Positions 23,756-34,480 are shown, numbered from the stretch's first letter. The stretch: DNA of 64,000 bases from Poa pratensis (GCA_947311845.1 CAMZMU010000062.1:47895879-47959878); one strand, 5' to 3'. Made by a program: numbers and translations. The notes: generated from the letters alone by a model not told the origin.

Positions 23756-24433
23756 AATAGGATCCTTCGTCTGGTGTTTAGAAGGTAAGAGCATCTTGAT
23801 CGTCATGTTACTGTGTGTCTCAAAGAAAATAAATCTATTATATTTGTTTGGTTAATGGGGAAACCCACACAACTGAGGAAATTAGGATGTGGCATGTGCC
23901 ATGTTCTACCTAGAATTGTGTGGTGGTAGATGAAGATGTCTGAGAAACCAAGTTTACCTGTTTTGTAGCCGATGAGTAATACTCGAAAACGGTAACACAA
24001 ACATCATACTTCAATATTTTATCTTTCGAAATAATCTATATTTGACGAGGTAGGGGCAAATGCCCCCTCTCCTTAATTAAGTTCAAGAGTAAGTTGTGTG
24101 CTCAGCTATACAATCCTGATCCCACGGTACGGTTTGAACAGAGTACCAAGTTTGTCTTTATGCTTAGCTGGTTTCAGGGTGCCGTGGCCGTTTGAACAGG
24201 AGTCCATGTCATATGCAACACATACTTATTGTGTGTAGCCAATCCTACCTATGCCTACCAAATTTTCATGTCAAATCAGCTGGTACTTTGCATTGACTAC
24301 GGACGCAACACACATATTTGCATTGTGCGTCTAGTCCTAGTGTATCTACGAACTTTGCATGTATAGTCTACTTTCTATGCATGTAACTTAAGCAAAGTAG
24401 GGCACTCATAATTGCTTGGAACCACCAGAAAAC

Positions 24434-27127
24434 ATGTCGCTTCGCCTCTCTGGCGACGACAATGGCGACCCCGAAAACTCGAGAGCGATTGTGAGATTCT
24501 TCCCAAATCCACCCGATTCTGCCGGTGGGGAAGGCCAATTCCACACCCTGGGAGCTCTCCTCCACCCGGATTTCAGGCTGCGTGCCGCGGCCTGTGTCCG
24601 CAAGGCAAGAAACCCGGCCGGAGCGGCCGCCCGCTTCCGCCAGCGCGCCCTCGCCTTCCTCTCTGGACAGGAGGTGGTGTTTCCTGCCCCCTCTTGTATG
24701 CCTATCCCCCTCTCGCCGCTCACCGTCGTCCCCCTTCCAGAACCTCTCCCCGAAACCACCACGCCCACCCCTGAACCTGTAGCCAAGCCAAGCATCACCA
24801 CCGCGGACCAACCCATCCTGCCTGAACCTGTCGCTTCTTTTCCGTGTCTGGTCTCCTCGTGTTTGCCTAGTTTGGTGTCTACCGAAGCTGCTGCTCTGAA
24901 GATCAGGACATCGTTGACAGGTTATGCTGAATTATTCAGAGAGCTCATGGCTCCCTCCACAGAAAAAAGTTCAGGTATTGATTCTGGTTCAGAAACTTGC
25001 TTCTCTGCACGTTTTCTATGCATCCTTTCAGCTGGGGAGAGGGAGAAGGTGTTTAGTCACCTTGATGAGGACCATAATGTTCCTCCTGATCGTGGGCCGA
25101 CTGTAAAGCTTTGGTTTAGTTTGCTATGCCTTAAAAGTGAGTTTGATGATGGGGGTAAATCACCACAAATGTCCATGATCGTGGGACGAAAACTGAAGTC
25201 AGTTACAGGTTTTAATCAGAGCAGTAAGGCGGTACTATTGTTGTGGTTTTCCAGTGCTATATTAGAGGAGAATTTTGAGAAGTTTTCACGACAAAACACA
25301 GAGCGCGACCCACTAGCAACCACAGTGCCTTCCAAGTGCTTGAAGTTTTGCCTGATGGCAACCAAAGCAGCTGACCTTCTTGACGATGGTGTCCCTGCAC
25401 CCTCCTTTTGCAAAAGGGAGGGAAAGGAAGTTGCTGGTGAAAGCTCAACGGAGAAGAAGAACATCCTCTTCATCAAGATGGACAGGGCACGCCATGCCAT
25501 GCGTGCTCGCTTCCTCGCAGTCGGGCTTTTCCTGTCAGTGCCGTTGACTGACTCGCAACAGGTGATCAAGCACATGAGGATGATTTGGAAGATTAGAGGC
25601 AAGATGGAGGCTAGTCCTCTGAATGCAGCTCAGGGGCGCATGTTCGTGCTGGAGTTCACGGAAGAGGGTGACAGAGATCATGTCGTGCATGGCAGGCCGT
25701 GGCAATACAAGGGTGACGCTTTCCTCGTCGTCGAGCTGAAGAAGGGAGCTGACCCTGCCTCGGCTCAGTTCACTCATGTTCCTATGTGGATTCAGTTCCG
25801 TAAGATTCCTGGCGATCTCCTCACCAAGAAGCTCGCCCGTGATCTTGGGAATCGTGTGGGCAGCACCATCAAGATCGACAACAATGCTAGAGGTAAATTT
25901 GATGACAAATTCATCAGGACTCGTGTTTTTCTTCCTCTGTTCAAGCCTCTTCAGAAACAGATCACCATAGCAGATGAGAAATCAGATGAGATGATCGACG
26001 CCCAGTTAAGGTATGAGAGACTGCCCAATTTTTGTTTGTTTTGCGGCTTCATCGGACACATGGAGGCCAGATGCGACACCCAAGTTACTGGCAGGAAGCT
26101 CTGCTTCAGCAAGGAACTCAAGGTTCCACCCGTCTACTTCGATGATCTGCCCATCTGGCACTTGCCGGAAGACCTGCCTCCTGTTCAGGGCAAGTCTAGC
26201 ACGCTGGGGATCTGGCGTGCCCCAAACCCATCCACCTGGAAGCAGGGACAAGATACCAGGACTCCGGCGGTGGAAGGAGTCCTGGAACATGTGGCGCGGC
26301 TCCGGATGGATGACAACATCAACACCAACACCGTCAGCAACACCAGTTGTGCAGTAGTCCCCTTCCACAAACCTGGGACTGCTGTGGCTGAACAAGGCGA
26401 CCTCAACAACTCGGACCTCGACAAGATGAATAAAAAAGCTGCCCCCGACACCAACAAAGGGGCTGCTGCTGAACATGGGGACAACGCCAGGGCCCTTGTG
26501 GTACCCCTCTACGACAACACCGGGGATGCTACCCTCATGCTCGTCAACAACAACACGGGAGAACCGGGAGAGAACAATGGCCTGGGTGAAGAAAAGGACG
26601 TCTGCAGCGGGAACAGTGGAGTCGAGGACAAGGGGGGTTCTGCTAGCCTGGCTGACACGGATGATGACAACTTCAGCATTCTGCTAGAAGGGCAGAAAGA
26701 TGCTAAAGGTACCTTGATCTCTGCTTCATCAAAGTCAAGTTTTGCTAACAGATGGAAGAGGCAGGCAAGACAGAAGGCAGGGGAACAGAGTACCTTATTC
26801 TCTGCTCTGCTGGGAAACCAGCGAGACAAAGGTGGGAGTAGGGTGCGCCCGCGCCGCGAGGAGGAGGATGAAGACGTGGGCTACCTGCATAGAGCCAAAA
26901 GGAACTTCTTTCCTGTGCCTACCCTCGTTGAGTGCTTGGGCAGGGAGGGACTTCTGAAGCTGCAGGAGGAAGAGAGAGCCAAGGAACAAGACTGGACTGA
27001 ACTGAACAAGATGCCTGAACAGAAGGAGGATGCAAACATGGAAAGAAAGGTGGAAGAGGAGGCAACCAGCCACGGGGCCGCTGGTCAACTGACAGGTGCG
27101 GATGAGCGCACCTGTCAGGAGCCATGA
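24434..27127 (+). CDS. LINE ORF1: DUF4283 and CCHC zinc knuckle, nucleic acid binding
   Basis: 897 residues from ATG 24434 to TGA 27127 with no break. A Pro-rich N-terminus is followed by a DUF4283-like region (about residues 350-520; motifs ILFIKMDRARHAMRARFL and RMFVLEFTEEGDRDHVVHGR) and a CCHC knuckle CLFCGFIGHMEARC (about 534-547). The C-terminal third is charged and low in structure. Plant L1 ORF1 proteins of this type bind the element RNA. Its stop overlaps the ORF2 start in ATGA (27124-27127), suggesting reinitiation or coupled translation. The intact frame contrasts with the damaged ORF2. Confidence 0.9.
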   Translation: MSLRLSGDDNGDPENSRAIVRFFPNPPDSAGGEGQFHTLGALLHPDFRLRAAACVRKARNPAGAAARFRQRALAFLSGQEVVFPAPSCMPIPLSPLTVVPLPEPLPETTTPTPEPVAKPSITTADQPILPEPVASFPCLVSSCLPSLVSTEAAALKIRTSLTGYAELFRELMAPSTEKSSGIDSGSETCFSARFLCILSAGEREKVFSHLDEDHNVPPDRGPTVKLWFSLLCLKSEFDDGGKSPQMSMIVGRKLKSVTGFNQSSKAVLLLWFSSAILEENFEKFSRQNTERDPLATTVPSKCLKFCLMATKAADLLDDGVPAPSFCKREGKEVAGESSTEKKNILFIKMDRARHAMRARFLAVGLFLSVPLTDSQQVIKHMRMIWKIRGKMEASPLNAAQGRMFVLEFTEEGDRDHVVHGRPWQYKGDAFLVVELKKGADPASAQFTHVPMWIQFRKIPGDLLTKKLARDLGNRVGSTIKIDNNARGKFDDKFIRTRVFLPLFKPLQKQITIADEKSDEMIDAQLRYERLPNFCLFCGFIGHMEARCDTQVTGRKLCFSKELKVPPVYFDDLPIWHLPEDLPPVQGKSSTLGIWRAPNPSTWKQGQDTRTPAVEGVLEHVARLRMDDNINTNTVSNTSCAVVPFHKPGTAVAEQGDLNNSDLDKMNKKAAPDTNKGAAAEHGDNARALVVPLYDNTGDATLMLVNNNTGEPGENNGLGEEKDVCSGNSGVEDKGGSASLADTDDDNFSILLEGQKDAKGTLISASSKSSFANRWKRQARQKAGEQSTLFSALLGNQRDKGGSRVRPRREEEDEDVGYLHRAKRNFFPVPTLVECLGREGLLKLQEEERAKEQDWTELNKMPEQKEDANMERKVEEEATSHGAAGQLTGADERTCQEP

Positions 27128-30100
27128 TGCTGTTAGGCTGGAACTGTCGGGGTGCTGGACGGCCCGGGACAGTTCAAGAACTTGAACGGCTTGTTCGTGT
27201 GCATCGTCCAAAGCTTCTGTTTCTCTCCGAAACCCGCCAAAATAAAATGTATGTGGAAGGGCTTAGATGGAGGTTAGGCCTAAAACATGTTGTTACCTTT
27301 AAAGGGGAGGGGAAAGGTGGTGGGATTGCCTTGTTCTGGGATGAGAGTGTTCATGTCGAGCTGTTTAAGATTGGAGAGCATTTCATCGATGTAACCATTC
27401 ACAATTTGCCTGAAGGAAATAAATGGAGATGCACCTTTGTGTATGGTGAGCCCCGTGTTCATGAGAGATACAATATGTGGAATCTCTTACACAGAATTAA
27501 ACCTCTTATCCAGCTTCCTTGGCTGATGTTTGGAGATTTCAATGAATGTATGTGGCAAGAGGAACATTACTCTATCAGGAAACGTGGAGAAAGACAAATG
27601 CTGGAGTTCAGGGAGGTTCTTTCTCACTGTGACCTCCATGATCTGGGATACAAAGGCAGACCTTGGACCTTTGATAACAAACAGATTGGCAGGAAAAATG
27701 TTAGAGTTCGTCTTGACAGGGCTGTTGCCACCCCGAACTGGTCTGTTTTATTCCCCTACTGCCAGGTAACGCACCTAACTTCTTCTAGGTCTGATCACTG
27801 CCCTCTTTTAATCTCTCTGGACAAAACTAGTGCTATGAACAGATCGCAGTCTATCCGCAGATATGAAGCCTTCTGGGAACGTGAGCAATTGCTAGGAGAA
27901 GAGATTAAAACTTCCTGGGACCTGCATAAAAAGCCAAGTGATCTAGGTGACATTGCTTCAAACCTGAGTGGTGTGATGTCTTCACTCCATGACTGGAGTA
28001 GTAGGACTATTGGATCGATACATAAAGAAATAGAGAAGAAGAGGAGAGATCTAGAGAAAGCCAATGCAAGGTTTGATCATGCTAGTAGAGTTCTTGCTCA
28101 AAAAATTAGCGCTGAACTTGATGAACTACTGGAGAAAGAGGAAATAAAGTGGCGGCAGAGATCGAGGGTTAATTGGTTAAGAGCAGGGGACAGGAACACT
28201 CGCTACTTTCACCGTAAGGCGTGCTGGAGACAGAAAAAGAATCGAATTGAAAAGCTGGAAAACCAAACGGTCAAGTGGTCTCGGATCTGGCAGCAATGGA
28301 AGATCTTGCAACTGAATTCTTTGAAGACCTGTACTCTGTTGACGCTGCTGTCCAACCAAAGTTGATAACTGATATGTTACAACCGAAGATTGATGGGGAC
28401 ATCAATGGAAAGCTGTGTGCTGACTTCACAGATGAGGAAATTAGTTTTGCTCTGTTTCAAATTGGACCCACAAAGGCTCCTGGACCCGATGGCTTCCCGG
28501 CTTGCTTCTTTCAGAGAAACTGGGGCACACTAAAAGAAGATATCACTTCTGCAGTAAAGAAATTTTTTGAGACTAGGGAGATGCCGAATGGAGTAAATGA
28601 CACTTCTATTGTCCTTATTCCGAAACTGAAAAACCCTGTGACTCTGAAAGACTATAGACCGATAAGCCTTTGCAATGTAATTTACAAAGTGGTGTCAAAA
28701 TGTCTGGTTAATAGATTGAGGCCCATCCTGGAAGATATCATCTCGGAAAATCAGAGTGCTTTCGTACCGGGACGTTTAATCACTGATAATGCTATCATTG
28801 CCTTTGAATGCATCCATGCCCTCCAAAAAGGACCAAAGAATGCTGGAAAATTTTGTGCTTACAAACTTGATCTCATGAAGGCCTATGATCGAGTGGACTG
28901 GACCTATCTGGAATTTGCCTTGCAGAAGTTTGGTTTTTGCGAGAAATGGATCTGATGGATTATGACATGTGTGAAAACGGTAAAGTTCTCTGTTCGCTTC
29001 AATGGTAAATTGCTGCGCAGCTTTAAACCATCTAGAGGTTTGAGACAAGGCGATCCTCTATCACCTTATTTATTTCTTTTCATTGCTGAAGGGCTATCTG
29101 CTTTACTACATAACAGAATAAGTAATGGTTATATCAGAGAGCTTCATGTCTGTAGAAGAAGCCCAGGCATATCTCATCTTCTTTTCGCTGATGACAGCCT
29201 CCTCTTTTTTGAAGCAAATGGGGAGCAGGCTGTTCATGTTAATGATGTGCTTCGTATGTATGAGAAAGGTACTGGTCAACTCCTTAGTCCTGCTAAATGC
29301 TCTCTCATGCTTGGACAAATGGTTAGTGATGCAGATGCAGCTATGGTGGTCTCAACTCTGAATGTGGAAAGTACCTCCTTTGATGATAAGTATTTGGGCC
29401 TGCCGGTTCCGGAAGGCAGGATGAAAAATGATAAATTTCAACCGTCAAAGGAAAAACTCGCCAAGAAATGCTCTGATTGGTCTGAGAAGTACATGTCTGG
29501 GGCTGCAAAAGAAACCCTCATCAAAGCAGTGGCCCAGGCAATTACAACTTATGCCATGAGTGTTTTTAAATTCTCGGCTAGTCTTTGTGAGGAGCTGAAC
29601 CACATCATTAGAGATTTCTGGTGGGGAGATGATGCTGATAATAAGAAAGTCCATTAGCTTTCTTGGGAGAAGCTTACAAAGCCCAAGAACCAAGGAGGTA
29701 TGGGGTTTAGAGATCTGAGGCTTTTCAATCAAGCCCTTCTAGCAAAACAAGCCTGGAGACTAATTGTTAAGCCTGACAGTCTGTGTGCTCGAATTCTGAA
29801 GGCCAAGTACTATCCAGCTGGTGACCTAATAGATACTGCATTTATTAAGAATACCTCACCTTGCTGGCAGGGCATTTCTTATGGCTTGGAACTCCTCAAA
29901 AAAGGTGTTATCTGGAGAATCAATACAGGATCTAAAGTAAAAATTTGGCGGGACAATTGGATCCCAAGGGGAAGCTTGAAAAGCATGGGTAAAGCAACAA
30001 ACACAAGAGAGAAATGGGTGTCCGACTTGATTGATCCTGCCTCCAAACAATGGAAAGTAGAGCTTGTTCGGAGGATTTTTCATCCAGCTGATGTGGACCA

Positions 30101-31295
30101 CATCTTGCAAATAAAAATTCCTTCCTTCAATGGAGAGGATTTTATTGCCTGGCACCATGAAAAAAATGGTTGCTTCTCGGTCAGGAGTGCGTATAGACTT
30201 GCTGCTACTCTGAATTCAAGTTGTGTTCAACAAGGTTCAAGTTCTAGGCCTGCTAGGGAAAGAGAACTTTGGAACTTAATCTAGAAAGCTAACATCCCGC
30301 CTAAAGTCAAGGTCTTTGGCTGGAAATTAGCTACTGACTCGCTAGGGGTTCAAGCTCTGAGGTGTAGAAGGAAGATGGATAAAATCCCTACATGCCATAT
30401 CTGTGGCATGGAGCAAGAGACAAGCCACCATGCGATGGTGAACTGCACAAAAGCTGTGGCTCTTCGCCAATGCATTAGGAAATGCTGGGATCTCCCCCTG
30501 GATCACTGCCTTCGTGATACTGGAGACAACTGGGTCCTTGTTCTTTTGAGCCAGATCAACACCGACATGCGTGACAGATTGTTGTTCTTGTGGTGGAGAA
30601 CGTGGCACCTTCGGAACAATCTCATTTTTGGAGATGGAAAGTGTAATATTGAACACTCAGCTCTTTTCCTGCAATCTTATATAGCTAATTACCAGGATAA
30701 AAGGAATATCAAGGAAGTGATCGATCCAAAAGGTAAGTCCCCGATCACCCAACCTATCAAAATTGACAAGGTGCAGCACAAAGAAGAACCCTATACCTGG
30801 CAGAAACCGGAGTTCGGTTGGGCTAAACTAAACTTCGATGCTAGCTTTTCCTTGGAAGATAATTCAGGTGCCTGGGGTGGTATTCTCAGAGACTGGAGGG
30901 GAAAGGTCCTTCTTTCAGCGTGGGGTCGCATCCCTTTCTGTACTGATGCAGAACAGGCTGAAGCTATTGCTGGTCTAGAAAGCTTGAGAGATGTGTACCC
31001 GTTGTTCTCTGATCAATTAACTGTTGAGAATGACTGTGCTTCCCTCATTGCCCAGATCAACGGTGATGTTGATAATCGATCCGCCATTTCTGGTATTGTT
31101 GCTGATATAAAGAGATCGCTGGAGTCTTTCAAACAGACAAGAGTGTTGAAAATTAGCAGAACTGGAAATCAGGCAGCGCACTGCCTTGCTAGGGTGGGTA
31201 GATCTGTGTTGAGTGCTGATGTGTTAATTGATTCATTCCCTCCCTGCGTGGCTGGGGTGATCAATCGTGATTGTAACAAAACTGATCTTTCTTAA
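27124..31295 (+). pseudogene. LINE ORF2: endonuclease, reverse transcriptase, RNase H; broken
   Basis: Starts MLLGWNCRGAGRPGTV at 27124. AP-type endonuclease over about 225 residues (GWNCRG, LSETR, FGDFNE, RLDRA, SDHCPL); RT with PGPDGFPACFF, DYRPISLCNVIYK, the YDRVDW motif and catalytic FADDSL; a zf-RVT region (PPKVKVFGWKL, C-x2-C in CHICGMEQETSHHAMVNC); and a C-terminal RNase H (LNFDASF, AEQAEA, ENDCASL). Damage: a -1 shift at about 28269 (GGG read as GG) and stops at 28953-28955 (TGA), 29655-29657 (TAG) and 30282-30284 (TAG). Each stop is explained by a C-to-T or G-to-A transition from Arg or Trp codons. The copy cannot make full ORF2. Confidence 0.92.
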
Positions 31296-31689
31296 GTTTT
31301 AATATGATATTTGTTAGACTCTGTGCAAAAAACAAAAAAAAAACTTAAGCAAAGTAACTTGGCCTGTAAACGAAAGATATGGTCACGACTAGTTCTGGCT
31401 CGATAGCAGCCTATAAATCACCTTTATCACCTTTATGTAGCTTGTGAACAGCAACATAATGCAACACACAGTCCCATGAGTGTACGACCCATTGACAAAT
31501 TCTGAAGTTGTATAGCCATTGCATAAGTTTAGTACCACATGGCTAAGTTAATGAGATCGTATGTTCTTTGCACATGCGGACTGCGGGCTAGCCTAGAGAA
31601 TAAATTTATCATTTTAGAAATGGTTTTCTTGTCATTACTAGTATTTCTCAATAATATTTGTGTATTTTCAGGCATTTCAGGCATCTTCT

Positions 31690-31945
31690 CAGCGGCTAAA
31701 AGGCCCCACTGTGGCGGTCTTGCTCCGGCAGCACGTACCGGCTCTGACATGTGCTGCACCGTAGTCGCGGCCACCCTCCGGTGTTTGTCAGCCATCGGTA
31801 CGTGCGTCTTGAAGGATGTCCTGCCAACATAAATATCTCCCTTGAACTCGACAACTTGAGGTTGATTCTTCATGTTTGAATGAAAGAACTCCAAATTTGT
31901 GTACCAAGGGTCTTGACGTTCAGGTAAGGAGAAAGAAAACTCGGA
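31690..31945 (-). pseudogene. Gene fragment, inverted homologue of 12571-12880
   Basis: The minus strand is open over the ORF that ends at 31529 and begins near 31948. It reads SEFSFSLPERQDPWYTNLEF, then VVEFKGDIYVGRTSFKTHVP and MADKHRRVAATTVQHMSEPV. No domain was recognised. Homology to the plus strand near 12.6 kb is plain at the DNA level. This copy keeps a longer open frame than its partner. Confidence 0.5.
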
Positions 31946-32000
31946 CAACTTGAGAGTATTCGTCCAAGTGCGTATATTTTCCTTTCTAGACTAGATATTA

Positions 32001-32065
32001 CTACCTCTATCCATAATAAGTGTCGTTTAGTTCAAACCGCGATACTTATTATGGATCATAGGGGG
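32001..32065. mobile_element. Short Stowaway-like MITE
   Basis: Starts CTACCTCTATCCATAATAAG and ends with its approximate inverse (CTTATTATGGATCATAGGGGG). It is flanked by TA (31999-32000 and 32066-32067), the Tc1/Mariner target duplication. At 65 bp it is close to the minimum size and is nearly all terminal repeat. Confidence 0.72.
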
Positions 32066-32067
32066 TA

Positions 32068-33169
32068 TCAATTCTTGTTGAGCGAGCTCAAATTCTCTGT
32101 AGCGATCCCATCCCAATCGACGTCGGGGGAGCTCAAATCGGTGTTGGAGCCGGCCACGGTGGAGTACAGGGGAAGGGAGACCAGGGATGGAACCAGGAAA
32201 AGAATATAAGGGGGCAACTGCATATTAGATAAGTTTGAGGGGGGCAAATTGCTAAACTTGGGTAAATTTAGAGGTCAAATCCAGAATTTTATTAGGGTAT
32301 TTTACCAAATTTTCCACCATGGGGGGGGGGGGGGGGGGAGTCATGCCCCTGGGGGAGAGGACGAGGAGGGAGAGCGGAGCAGAATGGACGAGAATGGCTA
32401 GAGTTTGGATCAAAGTAGGGTGGGTCGGATTTGGTTACCGCTCTAAATTCGCCCCACATATGGACTAGGTTTCAAGAATGTGAGAGAGTCCGGATATTTG
32501 GGCTGGATTTGAGGGCTCTGGCTAGATGCAGGTTTTCAGTCATGCACTGTTTGGGTTGTATGCACAGACAAATGTGGGGAAAATGGGGACCCATTGGAGT
32601 TTTTCTAAGAGCATCTCCTTCGTGCACCCATAGTTTTGTCCGGACGCTCTAAATATTGTTCTTTAGGGGCATTCGATTGGGGGCAAGTGCCCCTTTTATA
32701 CAACGCTAAAATTTATACAAAATTAGTTCAAATATAACAAAATATAACTAAATTTAGACTAAACCTAAACTAAGTCCATTTCTCATTGGGAACTATTTAT
32801 AATTTTATTACTTTTGAGATCTTTATGCTGTTGTTGATGATTATTAATATATCGGTGGATCATTTCCCAAAAAGTGTCATTATTTTTCATGAAAAATCAT
32901 TTATACCTATTGCATCCGGGCATAAGTATTTCAAAATAATTTATACATATTTCCCAAACTAAGTAATTTTTAATTAATCGGCTCACAAAGATAAAACGAA
33001 TTACTTGTGAAATTTCTAAAAGATATCTATCTGCGGGTCCTAAATAGGAGTATCCATTAATGCATTAATTCCGGACAAAACAAATAGAGGAAGGTGATTG
33101 AACGGTCATATTTCGAGTATCTTGTAATTAGTACATTGATTCAGTGCCATTTATTTGATTTCGCCCCTC
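32068..33169. other. Intergenic, nothing coding recognised
   Basis: Includes an 18-base G run (32321-32338), a purine-rich stretch around 32140-32400 and AT-rich sequence to 33130. No credible ORF, RNA gene or element ends. Confidence 0.5.
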
Positions 33170-33176
33170 TATATAA
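33170..33176 (+). promoter_or_regulatory. TATA box of the cysteine-rich peptide gene
   Basis: TATATAA at 33170-33176. Transcription would start about 30 bases on (near 33200), upstream of the ATG at 33249 but downstream of the earlier in-frame ATG at 33180. This is why the later start was chosen. Confidence 0.65.
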
Positions 33177-33248
33177 GCAATGGCAAAGGCCAGATCTTAT
33201 GGCAACCCTAAGCACACAACAAAACACACAAGTGATCTCCTCCTCGTC

Positions 33249-33587
33249 ATGGCACTCAAGAACACTGCGACAAGCATGGCTGCGGTTTTCCTGGCTCTTA
33301 TGGTCATGTCATCATCGTCCTGCTACGCTCATACAGGTAATAACATCTCTCGCTATATTTCTCATGTGTTCTCAAACTTTAAGTCTACTGATTGACTCAT
33401 GTAGTTCTATTTCTCATGTTCGGTTGTAGATGAATCACCGGTCGACCATGTAGTAGTAGATGGAGCGAACCCACCAAAGTGCTTCCATTTGGCAAGTTGT
33501 CAAGATCGTTGCGCGACCTTATGCGACATGAGCGGCAACCCTTCGCAGAGGGCCTACTGCACGCAAGATCAGTGTTGTTGCGCCTAG
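33249..33587 (+). CDS. Small secreted cysteine-rich peptide (defensin-like type, family not assigned)
   Basis: Two exons, 33249-33336 and 33430-33587, with a GT..AG intron that splits a codon, giving 81 residues. The N-terminus (MALKNTATSMAAVFLALMVM, then SSSSCYA) is a clear signal peptide with a likely cleavage after CYA. The mature part is acidic at first (DESPVDHVVVDG) and then has eight cysteines in the pattern C-x5-C-x3-C-x3-C-x11-C-x4-CCC. Gene architecture (signal peptide exon, cysteine exon, TATA box 79 bases upstream) is that of plant secreted CRPs, which act in defence or reproduction signalling. I cannot place it in a named family; function is not claimed. The frame is intact, which is notable in this transposon-rich DNA. 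Confidence 0.75.
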
Positions 33588-33992
33588 TACAATGCTTTTG
33601 TTCTTGCTCGAGCAATAATGTTGTAGAAGTTTCTAGTGTGATGAACATTTGCAGGTGAATGTACTATTTATGTGAGCCAGCTCTCTCTTGATTTAATGAA
33701 ACGTGATTCTTAAACGGATGTTGGTTGCCTCTACGATCAATACAAGTACAACACTCCATGTAGAAACTAAGGAGATCGTAATTAGTCACAAGTACATCCA
33801 TTCCAAATTGACTTATTGCCATCTGAAAATCTAACATGTGTCCGATCTTGCTTATTGGTCTTGCCAAATGAAATTTACATTCACCTGCAGGGGAAATGTG
33901 CAAGCACAAATGCAAAAAATAAACTTCCATAAACTCTACCTTCCTGATAGAAAATTAGAAATCCAATGAATTAATTTTGTGTGTAAAATAGT
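33588..33992. other. 3' UTR of the peptide gene and spacer
   Basis: Holds a plausible 3' UTR to about 33715. A short inverted repeat built on GCAGGTGAATGTA (33650-33662) and TACATTCACCTGC (33877-33889) spans it. Nothing else recognised. Confidence 0.45.
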
Positions 33993-34002
33993 AGTAGTTT
34001 TT

Positions 34003-34085
34003 GGGCAAATAGCTCAGGTGCGACGTTTTTTCGAGGAATTGGACAGGCAGCGACGTCGTTGCACGTAATAGCTCACATGCGGCAT
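34003..34085. repeat. MULE left terminal inverted repeat
   Basis: Pairs with 38544-38626. Strongest in the outer 17 bases and at 34067-34081. The AATAGCTCA motif occurs twice within the repeat. Confidence 0.8.
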
Positions 34086-34332
34086 CTATTCGAGCCATGA
34101 TTGCTCTGCGGCGACACGGCCGTCAAGTCATGTTCCCCACGCGGTAACCCAAGTTTGACCGGTACATGGAGTAGTTTATCTTGAGTGGGACCCATCTCGG
34201 TACATGCGTCAGCGAAACCTGCCTCTTTTGGTGGGGAACCATCTCTGCCACGTGCCGGCGTCGTTTGGAGCTCACACCTCACTCCTGTCCCGTCGTCTCG
34301 GTTTCTCCGGGCTTGGGGAAATTATCCTGGCA

Positions 34333-34480
34333 ACGGCGAGTTGAGCGGCGGCAATGGAGCGGGGACTCGAGAGGCGGCATTGGAGCGGGCGAGTCGAGAT
34401 GCGGCAATGGAGCGGGCGACTGGAGCGGCGGCAATGGAGCGGGCGAGTCGAGCGGCCGCGCGAGTCCAGCGGCGGCAATC
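34333..34480 (+). repeat. ~27-bp GC-rich minisatellite
   Basis: Degenerate copies of GGCGGCAATGGAGCGGGCGA followed by GTCGAGC. The pattern gives Arg/Gly/Ser-rich products in every frame, so it is treated as a repeat and not as evidence of coding. Confidence 0.75.

Larger units (their letters stand above)
17861..24006. repeat. Host tandem repeat, unit B, interrupted by the Copia element
   Basis: Second copy of the unit A sequence. It is split at 18346/23421 by the Copia element; without it and the 5-bp duplication the unit is about 1.07 kb. The extra length comes from expansion of the internal ~90-bp repeat (23421-23755). Confidence 0.7.
24400..31341 (+). mobile_element. L1-type LINE (non-LTR retrotransposon), near full length
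   Basis: 6.9-kb element ending in an A-rich tail (31327-31341) and flanked by a 15-bp target duplication AACTTAAGCAAAGTA (24385-24399 and 31342-31356). ORF1 is complete and only 34 bases separate the left end from its ATG, so the 5' UTR is short or truncated. It lies within tandem unit C. Confidence 0.95.
24007..31386. repeat. Host tandem repeat, unit C, interrupted by the LINE
   Basis: Third, partial copy: the left half is 24007-24399, then the LINE (24400-31341), then the continuation from AACTTAAGCAAAGTA to about CACGACTAGTT (31342-31392), after which similarity stops. Confidence 0.65.

Noticed and set aside
33180..33395. Earlier ATG at 33180 for the cysteine-rich peptide gene
   Set aside because: It lies only a few bases downstream of the TATA box, upstream of the expected transcription start. 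The ATG at 33249 gives a standard signal peptide at once.
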